Assembly (NCBI RefSeq): GCF_020740795.1
Contig: NC_067285.1
Location: 38,538,511 to 38,602,510, forward strand
Direction of reading: 5' to 3'
DNA: 64,000 nucleotides
DNA from: Apus apus
Lineage: Eukaryota; Chordata; Aves; Apodiformes; Apodidae
Shown here: one piece after another, positions 48,301 to 60,600 of the stretch
Layout of the letters: each line of letters starts with the position of its first letter
Position numbering within the stretch: the first letter of the stretch is position 1
Made by a program: the position numbers and the translations under genes
The notes under the pieces: model-generated
What the model was told of the DNA's origin: nothing
The model's database searches: none
Seen by the model: the letters and a program-made list of their open reading frames with translations, nothing else

Positions 48301-51300
48301 ACAGGAAATAAATGGGGAGAGCAAAGTAGAGGCTGAGCCAGCAGCAAATGAGGCAGAGACCAGTTTACCTCTGCAGCCCCGGCCATCCCAGGCTCCCAGC
48401 ACGGCCAACAAGCTGGAGTTCTCCAGGTGGGTCCGGCAGACAGTGCAGGAGCAGATCGAGTGGTGCCGCCGACTGGTGGACATCAGCGAGTCAGAGGAGG
48501 ATGAGCCCACCTATTCCAGCATGGTCTCCTTGACGGATCTGGATGGGCCATGCTGGACTCGCCAGGAGGAGTGGAAGCAGGTGAGCAGCCTAAGCAGAGC
48601 CCTGTCCTTGGCGGGCTGGTGGCACCTCCTGCAGCTTTTTCTCCATTATGAGGAATCTCAATACAAAATTCGTGGGTCAGGGCACAGACAGACCTCTCTG
48701 CGTGGTTATCCTGGCATTGCGCCCCTTGCCAGCACCAACTTATACATTGAGGTCAGGGTTAAAGACATTAAACTTCAATCCAAATAGTGGTTACTGTGTC
48801 AGCACTCACTGGAGGCTGTGGAATGTCCTGGCTAGAATGCAAAGGAGTTTAATATTAAGCCTGCTCATGGCCTTAGGATCTACTGGGTGTTGTGCCCCAG
48901 GACCTGTGTTTTGGGATGGAAAACAAGCAAGGCTCTTTGAAAACTTGGAGGCAGCAAAGGAAAGTTTTTATCAGACCCTATGGACACTCTTTTTCCCCCA
49001 GGCACTTTGGGTGTGCCTGTAGCTCCAGGCCAACAGTCATCACATCTCTGTGATGGACCAGGTCTGTGACAATCCTGTGGGACAGTAAGATGGTTTGGCT
49101 GGGATGCAGCTATCATCTCTCTTTCCTTGCTCTGTGATAATAGCAGCAGTCCAGGGAGGGACCCAAAGATAGAGCTGTATTTGCTCAGTAAACTTTGATG
49201 GGTGAAATCTGCTGGGTACACTTCATTCAGTGAACCTTTCCAATCCTTCCAGATTTTAGACATTCTCTGGAGTGACCCGATGCCTCAGGAGGGCTGCACA
49301 GTAAATACAGTGCGAGGTGGTGGCTGCTACTTTGGGCCTGACGTGACAGGGAAGATCCTTGAGAAGTACAACCTGCAGTTCCTCATCCGCTCCCACGAGT
49401 GCAAGCAAGAGGGCTACGAGTTCTGCCACAACCGGAAGGTCAGTGAGGGGCATGGGGTGAAGGATGTTTGGGTTTCCATCCTGCCAGGGTGGAGTTTCTG
49501 TGGTGGCTTGTCTCAGCTCTGTATTTCTTCTAATGAGGTTTTAGTTACACACATAAGAAATTGTTGAACAGCCTTACTGGGAGTTGCGGAAGTGTGTTGC
49601 CAGCTGAGGTCTTAGTTCAGGACAGTCTGAAGTCACCCCCTCTGCTGGGGGCATCTGCTGTGCAGGCAAAGCACATCCTTGTGCGTGGTAGCTGAGAAAA
49701 GGTCTGAACCTGTTTGTGCCATTGTCCCCACTTAACGCAGCCGTTTCTAAAGATGACCTACCGAAGGGTGTTACTAAGCTGCTGCAGCAGAGTTCTGCTC
49801 TCAGAAGATTCAGTTCATTTCAGTGACTTCAACAGGGGCACTTCTGACTCCACTCACTACAGCGGAGAGTGGAAGTTTGTCAGAAGAGCACAGGGAAGTC
49901 GTAGAAGCCCAGTGTGTGGCCAGATCCACCTGACACCAGTGCTGCCCTCAAGGAACTGGGAAGGCTTCCAGGCCAGCTGCCACCTTGCTCTTCCTTTTCC
50001 ATGGAAAACGTTGCCTTCAGTGTCTGTTGACCCCAGACAGGATCAGCTGTGTTGTTTTCACGGATGCAAGTACACATAATAGAGATGTATGTACTGACAT
50101 TAAATGCCTCTCTTTTGGGCTTAGGTGCTGACCATATTTTCAGCCTCGAACTACTATGAGATTGGCAGCAACAGGGGAGCCTATGTGAAGCTGGGACCAG
50201 ACCTTGTCCCCCATTTTGTTCAGTACCAGGCGAACAAGACAGCCCATACTCTCACTATGACACAAAGGCAAGGATTTACTGTTGCTCTGTATTCACCAGG
50301 TCAAAATTCCAAAAGGGAAAACTCTGGCAGCTTTGAGAAAGTTTGACACTGGAGCTGAACAAGCTGAACAGCTTGATTTACTAAGTAATAGACCTGGAGG
50401 AGGGTTCAAGCTTTGTACAGAAAAGAGGCTAAAGGGTTGACAAGGGAGCGTTACAAGGTCAGAAGGGAACTCTTTTTTTACAGACTGCTTATTTTCTGCC
50501 TTCTCTGCTCCATGTCCAGTTTTAACTTTTGACTCTTGCTGAGGTTCCCTTCTGCTTTGTTGCTTTGCAAATCAATGCAAGGATTCACTGCATCAGCAGA
50601 GGGGAACTGTGGTCCAGGCATGCCCTGTCACAAGCATTGCAATGCAGCTGTAGCTGTGCAGAGGGCTGAGTGAGGGCCTGGGCAATCCATGGACAGGCCA
50701 GAGGATGGGGAAGGTGCAGCTTCTCTTCTGCTTTGTGGCAAGTTCTTCATGTGCTTTTCTCTTTTCTGCATCCTCCAGAATCAGCAGAGTAGAGGAGTCA
50801 GCCTTTCGAGCCTTGCGGGAAAAGCTCTTTGCTCACACCTCAGCACTCATCAGCACGTTCAAGACCTATGATAAGGACAATACAGGTAAATCTGAGCTGA
50901 GGGACACATGGGTTAACTCCCTGGTAGGACAAGGTTGACATGGCCAAGTCAAGCGTGTGGCTGGTTGGGAGATTCCTCACTATAGTTTTCAGTGGCTGTT
51001 GCACAGAGAGGCTGTGTTGGACCTTGTCAGAGTGTTGGTCCTGTTTGCTGTTATTGTCTCTGTTGGCAACAGAGTGGCTGAGTGTGGTGTTATAATTGAA
51101 GGGGCCTTGGAGAAGCAAGAGGTGAGTAGCTTGGTACTAGGAGAACCCTTTGGAACTGAAGTATTGCTGAAGCACTGGAAAAGACAACCTGGAACATGTC
51201 TGTTGTGTCACTTGGGTGGTGTCTAGAGCCCCTTCGTCCCTGGAGTCTAAAAATCACTGAGAAGAAGAAAGTGAGGGATGTCTTCGGTGGGAGCTGCCTC

Positions 51301-53557
51301 TGTCAGAGCCTTAAGGAAGGAGCTAAGAGTTCATCCTCTGGCTGCCAGGAATGCTCTGCTGGTGCAGTGACCAAGACGTGTTGCTGAGATCTCTCCATTT
51401 GTGGGCTGGGGGAGAAAAGGGACACAACAGCTGGTGGAACAGCTTTCTTGTGGGTGGAACTGCTTTTCACTTTCTTCCCTGGCAGCAAAATTGTTCACAA
51501 AAGTCCAGTGCAGCTGTTATAGCAGCTGCTAAACTAGGTGCTTTTCCATGTTCCTGGGTCACTGAGGAGTGCAGTTGTGTATGCCATGATCTGCAGGGCA
51601 ACACTGGCTGTGGGCCACAACTGATAATGAAATATCCAAGGTTAATGTCTTCCTGTTGTTCAGATGTTTGCAGCTCTGTGGCCCAGATTTACTGTGCTGA
51701 CCAAAAGCTTGCTGAGGCTGGGGGGAGCAGCAAGTGCACTTGTGCCTGCAGTGGCTGATGTTGGTACAGCCATGTAGGGTTTTTTTTCCTGTGCCAAAGT
51801 GCTCAAGTGTACTGTGGAAAAATGAGGCTGTTGCTGTCGGCAGCACAGCAGACTGGGCACGTGGACGGCTCCAGACTTTTTTCTTTGCCTTTGTGTGCTT
51901 TCAGCTGCCTGTCTCCCAGAGGTTTCTGTGGCTTTCCCTTTTTCTTTCAGGAAGGATCACACTGAGCAACTGGGCAACAGCAGTGGAGTCAGTCTTGCAG
52001 CTGGGGCTGCCCTGGCGAATGCTGAGGCCGCAGCTGGTGCGCAGCACGGTGGACGGCACGCTGGAGTACAAGGGCTGGCTCGACGACTTGGCCCTGGAAC
52101 AGCGGAGCCAAGAGGTAAGGACTCGCCCCCTTCCATCAAAACACAATGCAGGGCAGCTCACAAGACCCCCAGGTGGGGAACCAAGGATGGTATGAAAGGA
52201 GAGTGGATGGTTCCAGTTCCTGTATAATCCAAAATCAAGTCCATGGAAAAGCTTGCGTGAATTCAAGTTGTCCAGAGGCGCTCAGTCCATTGGAGAAATA
52301 ACTGATGCACGTGCACTAAAACTTAAGTTTTGGATGCAGGTTTTTTTATGTAGGAGAACTATACTCTATTCTGAGTTGATCCTTCTTAATTACACCCAGC
52401 AAAACCAGCTCTGCAGTGGTTCAAAAATGTAGCCCAAGTCAGTGTCTCCTCTGCTAGCCTGGGAGAGGTCTGTATGGAAGTCACAGGCTGCTGACACGCT
52501 GTAGTGCAGAGGTGCACGGAGGGTCCAGTCACCACAAACCTGTTGCATGAGCCACAGACACTGAAGTGCATTGATGGCAAACTCTTGAGAGCAGTATCTA
52601 TTTTTATTTATGGGAAGGTCTGCAGTAACTGCTCAGAGAAAGCTGGGAGCTGTCAGAAGGGTAGAAGGCATGTGACCATGTTGTCTTTCAGCACATCCAG
52701 TCAAGCTTGCTGGAAGTCATTTATCGAAACAGATCCAACTTGGAGACCATATTCAGGATCATAGACAGAGATCATTCAGGTAAGCAGGTGTGCAAGAGGT
52801 GTTGGTCACTGCATTGTATTCCATTCTACTTTTAGTATGGATGAAGGTGTTTTTATTTAATGATTTAAAGCTTGGGTATTTCTCCTCCCTCAGTTGGGAT
52901 TACTGTCTGAAGAGCTTCTGAAATGTCATTGCACGTTTCCACAAACTTGATGCATTTTGAAGGATGGCATGCAGTCCAGGTAGAGAGCTAATGAGCTGTT
53001 CTGGAGGGGGTGACGAAAGCCATGACAGTAAGGCAGCATGCTTGGGATTTTGAGAGTTACCTGCTTTCAAGGAGTCACTTCCACCAAATCACTTTGGGAA
53101 AATCACTTTGGGAAAGTGAAAATAAAACAGCTTTTGCCTTCTTTTGCTCTCCCAAATTACACTATGTCTCTTCACTGCTTTAAGTTGTATTTTAGCCCAC
53201 GTTCTTAACACTAGGAAATTCAGTTGCAGCACATGAAATGTAGATTGTTTTCTTCCCTGAGGTGGACAAGAGATCAAACCTGAGCAGGGGTCCCTCCTTG
53301 CATGCCGAGCAGGGACTGACTGGCAGCAGTGCCTATGGTGACCTTGTGCTGAGGTGGCTGTGCCTTTCTTCTCCACAGGTCTCATCTCATTCGAGGAGTT
53401 CCACCAAACCTGGAAGCTGTTCAGCTCCCACATGAACATTGAACTCACAGATGATGGCATCAACGACCTAGTTTGCAGCATTGATTTCAATAAGGATGGA
53501 AACATCGACTTCAACGAGTTCCTCGAAGCCTTCCGCCTTGTCAGGCAGTCACAGTAG
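39323..53557 (+). CDS. PPEF2: PPEF2, protein phosphatase with EF-hands 2 (17 exons, one optional)
   Basis: PPEF2 is a PPP-family Ser/Thr phosphatase, orthologue of Drosophila RDGC, known mainly from photoreceptors. Exons: 39323-39383, 40551-40580 (candidate microexon), 42676-42803, 43334-43391, 44432-44607, 45436-45550, 46506-46552, 46982-47148, 47231-47267, 47359-47508, 48245-48580, 49253-49438, 50125-50267, 50779-50885, 51951-52114, 52692-52779, 53379-53557. Phases agree; 723 aa, or 713 without the microexon (human 753). The N-terminus MGSSSS could be myristoylated. An IQ motif lies at about 37-53. Catalytic motifs GDLHGQ (190-195), GDFVDRG (219-225), GNHED (251-255), HGG (His304) and RSHE (His483) are intact. 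A poorly conserved 112-residue insert (324-435) is one exon. Canonical EF-hand loops occur at 659-670 and 699-710; an earlier loop, DKDNTGRITLSN, ends in Asn. The C-terminus stops soon after the last EF-hand, shorter than human. Exon 13 uses a GC donor. Confidence 0.95.
40551..40580 (+). CDS. PPEF2: Candidate 30-nt microexon of PPEF2
   Basis: A strong pyrimidine tract ends in TAG at 40550, followed by 30 bases and a GTAAGC donor. The 30 bases start after one base of a codon and end one base into the next, so they insert exactly ten residues ([10 protein letters not shown]) between the myristoylation-type N-terminus and the IQ motif without shifting frame. Joining exon 1 directly to 42676 is equally in frame and gives a length closer to human. 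Inclusion is inferred from splice-site quality and frame only. Confidence 0.5.
50268..50778 (+). other. PPEF2: GC-AG intron in PPEF2
   Basis: The conserved protein joins ...LTMTQR to ISRVEES. This requires splicing after CACAAAG at 50267, where the next bases are GCAAGG rather than GT. AAG|GCAAGG fits the strict consensus of GC-AG introns handled by the major spliceosome. The acceptor is a normal CTCCAG at 50778. Reading through instead adds 23 unrelated residues and a stop at 50344-50346. Confidence 0.85.
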
Positions 53558-54018
53558 GGAGAACCTGAGAAGGGTTGCCATACAGGCTCTAGGATCTTTT
53601 TCTATCTTTCACATGTTATGAATGGAATTTTATTTTTTTTTTGGGGGGGTGGGCTAATGAACAAAGTTATTCTGCCTGGATGGTGTTTGAGTTGTTTCTG
53701 CTGTACAAACTCCTACTGCAGAGAATCCTGTATCTTTGTTTCAGTGATTTTTGTCATGAGGAAAAATGGCAGCTCTCTCTCCACTGCATGTAATAGCCAG
53801 CTGCTCTGCAGTACTTGGTACCAGCTGGATTTAAGGGAAGTGACCTTTTAGTTTAGTTTGGGGACTGAGGCAGCTAAGCAGCTCTGTAGCGTTGGGTTTG
53901 ATAGCCTGTTACCTGCAGTGCCTGGAGGAGAGTGGAGTTGTTGGCAGTTCCCTTGCTTTGATGATGAAGCTAAGAAAGAGCCAACACTGTGCAGAAGTTA
54001 TTACAAAGTCAGACTGTA

Positions 54019-54024
54019 TTTATT
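54019..54024 (-). terminator. Poly(A) signal (AATAAA on minus), likely NUP54
   Basis: TTTATT on the plus strand reads AATAAA on the minus strand, about 660 bases after the NUP54 stop. The minus strand beyond it is T- and GT-containing, as expected of a cleavage region. A second minus-strand AATAAA within 54604-54613 is closer to the stop and could give a short isoform. Confidence 0.55.
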
Positions 54025-54035
54025 ATTCCCTGGCA

Positions 54036-54041
54036 ATTAAA
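54036..54041 (+). terminator. Poly(A) signal ATTAAA, likely PPEF2
   Basis: ATTAAA is the commonest variant hexamer. It lies about 480 bases after the PPEF2 stop and is followed by a T/G-rich stretch (GTTGTTATTTG near 54071). I noticed no AATAAA between the stop and this point. Confidence 0.5.
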
Positions 54042-54682
54042 AAAAGGCAAAAGACAACGTCTGGACATTCAGTTGTTATTTGAGGGGCAGCAAAGCTTTA
54101 ACTCACATATGTAAAGCGACAAAACCGTAACCTTCAGCTCCTTGCAGTCCAAAGGAAGGAAAGAAACTGGAAACACAAACTTCCTGCAGCTTGCCCCAGT
54201 AAACTACTGGTACTGCAGAGACTGACACAGTTACAGCAACATATATATCTGTCATGACTTAAATCAGCTGTTTACATAATGATGTTACTTGGCTCTTTTG
54301 ACAAAAAAGCAGACGGGGGCTAAGCTTTCCACAAACCAAGTGGAACAGAGTTCCCTTGGCACTGCATTTCTAGGACAATGCTGTTGTAAAAAAAAAAAAA
54401 GGGAAAAAAGAAAAAATGTACAATAGTACATATAGTTTTATCGTAAAATGGTACCTGAACAGATTCAGTTTTCCTTCTGTTGTTAAAGCATATACAGCTT
54501 TACAAAATAGAAACCTTCCAAAGGTCAAGTTCAAAAGCTTAGAAGAGCCTTTGCTAATTCTAAAGATAACAACCAAAATACCACTGCTCCTAGAAGGTAC
54601 ATGTTTTATTTTACCTCAACAGTTTTAGCCTTGGAAGGTGAACCATGAATTTGAGCAACGTTCTGTGTAAGCCCAGCACCAG

Positions 54683-57600
54683 TCAACTGAAGACTCCTCC
54701 TCTGATGGGAAGACTCTCGTTCAGCCCATGCTCTATAAGTTTGATGTCCTCCAGGTCATCCTTTATGATGCTAATTAGGTGACTCAGGCCCTCCTGCTGC
54801 TGCTTCAGATGCTGCAGATAGTTTAAAAAATCAGCATGAGCATAGTTCAACTTCACAGATTTTAAGTATTATTTCCCAAAGCTGGCATGTCTGGTGGCCT
54901 TGGCACATTGAATAACCTGGCATAATTTCTTGGGAAGAAGGAAAAACAGCCTAACTGCATAGAGTGGTTTTGTCCAATACCTTGATGCACTGTCAGTGAG
55001 AAAAATAGTAAGGACTTAATTATCAAACAGTTATAAAACCACAACATTTTCTATATATTTCCCAAGTCAGTCTGTAGCTGGCTTAAATTACAAACTTCAG
55101 GGAGTATCTCAGGATGCTACCCAGCAATACTTACTTGCTTGATTTCCCTTAAGAGGTCTGCATCTATGTAATAGCGCTCTTCAGCACGCACTGCTCCAAA
55201 GTGGTTTTGCATCCTGATTTGGGACATGAGCTCATTCAGTCTGCCCTGGGAAGAGAAACAGGCTTACATCAGACATAAGTCTTCTACTTCTGTCAGAGCT
55301 GCAGCAGGTACCACTTGGAGTCATTAAGACATTCAAAGGGCAAGCAACTCCAACACTTCTAAGAACTCAAAAATACTTAATCGCTGAACAGTGATGCAGC
55401 AAAGAGACTGACACTACAAGCTAGCAACCAGCTGGACTTCTCTTCTGAAAACTTTCCACAATAAATACATATGCATGGTTTGGAAAGCTTACATTCTTTT
55501 GTGAGACAAAAACAGAGGTGTTGGCAAAATTCTATTACCTACTCACCTTGAACTGCGTAGGTGCGTTAAGTTCACACTGAATGGTGTCTAACTGTACACG
55601 AAGCTGCTCTTCCTCTGCTTGAATTGCATAGCCACTTTTCCTCTGGATCTCCTGCTTTATTAACACCTACAAAAGAAGCCTTTGAGGTTCACTAGAAAAG
55701 ACTTTGCACATCTCTTCCCCATCCATATGTCTCTTTGCCCTTCCTCCAGCACATCTTTCATCAGATTTGTTCTGTCATTTATTCTGCTGCTCCAGGACCT
55801 CAGAGCAGTCCCATGGCTTCTAAGGAGGAGAGAAGGTTCCCAAAGCAGTAAGAGACACTGCACACCTGACAGCTCTGCCTGGTACTTAAAGCAATACCAT
55901 TTCAATGCAGTCAGAATTTCATTTTCAACACTGGCCCTGGACAGGTCATCCTGCCCCCTCTCAGTTTGCCTTCTGGCACCAGGCTGTGTGTAAGTTATTT
56001 AGACCATGTTACCTGTAATGTTCTGTGAGAAAGTGCCATCAGTTTCCTTTTATACTGTGCAATCTTTGCCATAGTTGTTGTTTGGTTTTTCTGCAGCTCA
56101 CTGATATCTTCTGATATTATCTGCAGAGAAGATGGGAGTCAGTTGGAAGTCATAAGCAATTTCTGATAACAGAACACACTAGTCCACATTTGAAACCAAT
56201 AGATTCAAAACAGTCTTCAATCCAAGCATCCTCTCCAAGATGCTTTCAGAAAGCTTTTTGCTAGACTGCTGCTGTTCTGGTTTCTATTTATTTTCATATG
56301 CAACTGGGATTTTCCAAAGGCATCAGAAAACTGGGTACACAAATAAAGTCTGTGACACAGCAATTTAATTCAGCTGGTTTGAATCAGCCTATAACCACAC
56401 CACAGGCTTGAACCTGAAGAAAAATAAAAGAAAGCAAGCCAAAACATACTGCTCCTTTTCTGGCCACAAGATGTAATTACTGAATGTATTAAGAAATAAT
56501 GATAAAGAGTCACAACGTCACATATGTGGTTCCAGTTTAGATTTTCAACACACAGGAGGCACAGGGGGAGGCTGATTTCATAGCATATCCTTTTTCAACT
56601 GTAAGCAGTCATGATAGAGATGAAACACCTTACATCTAATCGAGTTTGATGCTGTTTGGTCATCTGATCTTGGACTTTCAATCTTCTCAACAGTTCCTTG
56701 AAACCCACCATTGGTACAGGAATAAGCCTACAAGAATACAAATATGTCTTTCAACATGTCTTGGATTAGACATGTGGTATGGATTAATAATTCTGAGTTT
56801 AATCTAAAGTTACAGATTACATTACCGATGGCCTATCATAAATTAAAATAATACACAAAATATACCTTGTTTTGGTAAGTTCTACAGTTCTTACTATTCC
56901 TAACCGCCTGTTCCTTTTCATAATTAAATCAGCATAAGTTACCTGTAATGACTGAAAGGTACAAGGGTACATCACTTTCAGCTGGAGGATTAAAGAAAAA
57001 AAAATCATAATGGTTGCAAAAAAAAAAATAAGGTCACAATAAGTAGCCCATATAATGTAGGACACCATAACTTGAAGTAATGCAAGTGAGGCTCTTTATC
57101 CTGACAACCCCTAGCAACCTAATGGATAAAGGGATTAGACAAGCATTTCTAGTAATCCTCACTGCTTCAAACGAGATCAGCACTTGACAAAGTTATTCTC
57201 TAATTTACGAGCTGCCTGAAGGGTACTACACAATGTTATACATTTCTCCCCTTTCCAAGTCTTCTTTTAATACTTGGACAGATTATTAGACTTACTTGTC
57301 AGGATCAGGATTATCAACTTTGGCTTGTTCCCATATAATAGGATCAACACCTTAAAACAAACAAACAAATTTTTTAATATGGATATATCTGAAGAAATAT
57401 CACATCTTACAGCTGCTAAGTGGGAAAAATACTAGGAAATACAAAAACCCTACGAACTATGCCAATCTGAATGACAGTTACTATAAATTAAGGTTAATTA
57501 AACAAGGGTAGTTCTTAAAAATCTTAGTCCTTTACTGTAGCAGTAAGTTCAGTCCAAAAGGCTGTCAAGTACTTCTACTGGTATGAAAGCATGAGGGAGG

Positions 57601-60600
57601 AACAACCCACAGGTGACCAGACAATCCATACTTCAAAGGGAAAACTCCTATCATTTTCATTGTATGCTACATTTGGGTCATCTTTCCTCTTCAAGTTGCT
57701 TATTGTTGTTTTTTTTTAATAATTAAAAATACCAGTAATTAAGTAATCAAAGCACCAAACCAATTGGCAAAATAATCCCAGTAGGAATCACAATGATTCC
57801 TAACAGGATTTGTCTAATGATTTTATCTGTTGACAGAAAGAACAGCTGCTTGTTTTGCCATGAACTCCTTTATCAGATAAATACATAAAAGCAGCCTAAT
57901 TGTGCATGTACATCAACTTCATGATGACAGTTATTACATTTTCCAAACCTCCCTGCAAACCAAATCAGTGTATAAAATCCGTACGTAACATTCTTCACTG
58001 CACAACACCCCTCATAGAACATACTATCTTTGTATCAAGATTTATCTCTCAAGCTGTGGCTGCTTCTCTTGAGCTAAACACTGACACCTCTTCTTGCACA
58101 TCTTACTGGTTGAGTAGCCAGCCTACAAATACCAGCTTTTGTCTCAGCCAAGGACTGAAAAGCTAACCTCAAACACTGTTACGCGGGCCTTGTGATACAC
58201 CTCCAGTACTAAAAAAAGCCACCTTACACAGAGCAACTACTTCTCCCTGACGTTGCAGCAGTTGGAAGACACTGCTGCTTGTCTCTGATTTTTCTGCAAG
58301 AGTAGGCCAGGCTTTTTGCAATCCTTTGCTGTGTTTTTAAACATTGTGATCTTGCTGAATACACGACATATTGTCTGCTGGAAAGCACAGGCTGCTTTCC
58401 CTGACCCACTGCAAGGTCTCACTGCAAGCACTACATGCGATTCTGTGGAGACACAGAGAATAAGATACAATTATCCTACAAAATGGCATAAACAGCACTT
58501 AACTACTCTAAAACAAAGCTGTGTATGTGCTCCCTGTGGCCACAGATACAGGCTAAGTGACATCTCCCCCCTCAAAAACTAGGAAGTGAATACAGAACAT
58601 GATTATTCTGATCTTCAGCCTTTTTTTTTCTCCATTGGACAAGTTTGAGCATATGGTACTGTGCGATGTATTACTGATAAATGCTACCTGTCTTGGTGCT
58701 ACAGTTAAAACTGTACAACATGCCAGAATGCCCTGGAAACTCCTGTACTTTTATAAGGTGTTTTCCAGTGGGCCAGCACCTGCGTTTTTCCCAGAGACCC
58801 AAAAAGGCTGCAGCAGAGAGGCCCAGTGTGTCCCTGTGCAGCCATGGACCTCATACCAGCAGGAGGGTTCTGCAGCAGCTGTTTGACTTGTGCAGGGGAA
58901 AGCTCTGTTCTGGCCATGGAGAGGCTGACCCCCAGCTGCTGCAGGGAGGACTTTATGTTGGCTTGTTCAAAGTGGGCGTAGAGGGTCGTTGCGGGGACTC
59001 TCCTCGAAGTGCCGTTGGGTGAGCGCTCAACGACGTAAATGATCACTTCTGTCCTGAGCAAGACAAAACGTGTGCTGTCAGAAACAGGCCAGCAGTGTAC
59101 AGGAACTAACACAATAAAGAACCACCCTAAATCCAAGTTACCACTCCTCTCAGCTGACTGATTACTTCCTTTAGCAGCTGAGATATGAAGTACAGTAAAT
59201 CTAGGGTTTAACACAGCAAAGCAGAAAGAGGAAAGCTGTAAATATCCTATAAAATTACATGATCCCCCTGCAGTTTTAACAACTGTATTACATATTGATA
59301 TTGGTACTACACATAAGAACAACTTTTGGTCTTTAAAAAAGAAGGAACAATGTGTGGGTAAGTCAGAAGCAGAAATGTCAGTGTGCTGCAGTACTTCAGG
59401 CAGACCAGCCTGAGGCCCCCAAACAAGTCCAAGCAGCCAGTGCTCTAACACAGCACACGCAGAATCCGACAGCTCAACTAGCCTCAAACAGCTTCCCACT
59501 GAAACAAGCATTTGTTATGTGAAACACTGGGAAGACCCTACTACCACACACCTCAGTGCCCCTCCACTCTATCCATGACCAAGTGAAGAACACCTCATGA
59601 AGAACACCTGGCTTCTCAAATACTGTTTATCTCACTCTTGTGGTTAGCATCCTCATCTCCAATTTTTGCTGCTGAGCAGGGGCCAGAGAAACATCTGTTT
59701 CCTGACCTGAGGCCCTCAGCTGTGCACTCCAGCAAAAAAGCAAGTAACATACATAGGAAAAGATACTGCACTGAACACCTTAAGGAAAAGCAACATGAAG
59801 GAATAAGAGACACAAAATCAAACTCAGGATGAACAGATGTAAAATCAAAGAGAAAGGAAGACAGAATAGACTAAGCACCAACCCTTTATAATGTGCAATA
59901 CCAGACAAAAAGGCAAAACCACATAAAGATCACATACTGGTCATCTGGCATTGTTTTAACCCCTTCTACGTTGACAGTGAGGGTCTGGTTTCCTCCCAGA
60001 ATTTTGTGTAGTGATTCTACGAGCTGCTGCTGCTGGCTTCGAATATCTGCTTCTTTTCTGTTAAAGACCAAGACCACAAGGCCATCTTCATCTTTGTTGT
60101 TGGGCATTAAACTGTAACCCACAGCCTGCAAATAAACAAATAAAAATTGGTGATACATTACTTAGCAAAGCATACCTGTGTGGCATGAAGGAGAGGGGCT
60201 AAACCCCTTAAGTTTTAGAGCAACTGGTTAAAAATTTAAGTTACAAGATATTCAGAGATGCAGAAGCATAAAAATCAAGCCCTCTTTAAAATGCTCACAA
60301 GGCCACCAGTATAGCAGCTTTTAAAACAGTGCACTCTCCCTCTTAAAAAAACCAACAAACTAGGGACTGGGAGATACCAGCTCAGCAGGGTATTTATGCT
60401 ACTTCAGAGCTGATATCAATCAGAAACATTTTACAAGTTTACACTTTTTTTAAGTGACAAAGTGAAATAGAGAAGTAGACTTTAATACACAAAAGCTACT
60501 AGAGTTCCAGCAGAGTTTTACAACATCCCATTTTCAGATGTCTGTAGGAAAAGTAGTTACTGACATAACCTTGTTGAAAGATAAGCCAACTACAAATATG

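Larger units (their letters stand above)
53558..54682. other. Shared 3' UTR interval of convergent PPEF2 and NUP54
   Basis: Only 1,125 bases separate the two stop codons. The stretch includes a T run with a G run near 53633-53649 and an A13 run at about 54389-54401. No coding frame is supportable. Both 3' UTRs must fit here, and the best signals for each lie within 25 bases of each other at 54019-54041. Confidence 0.75.

Noticed and set aside
58705-59511. 268-codon minus-strand frame
   Set aside because: Its central part is the genuine NUP54 exon at 58857-59053. The flanking residues are translated intron, so it is not a separate gene.
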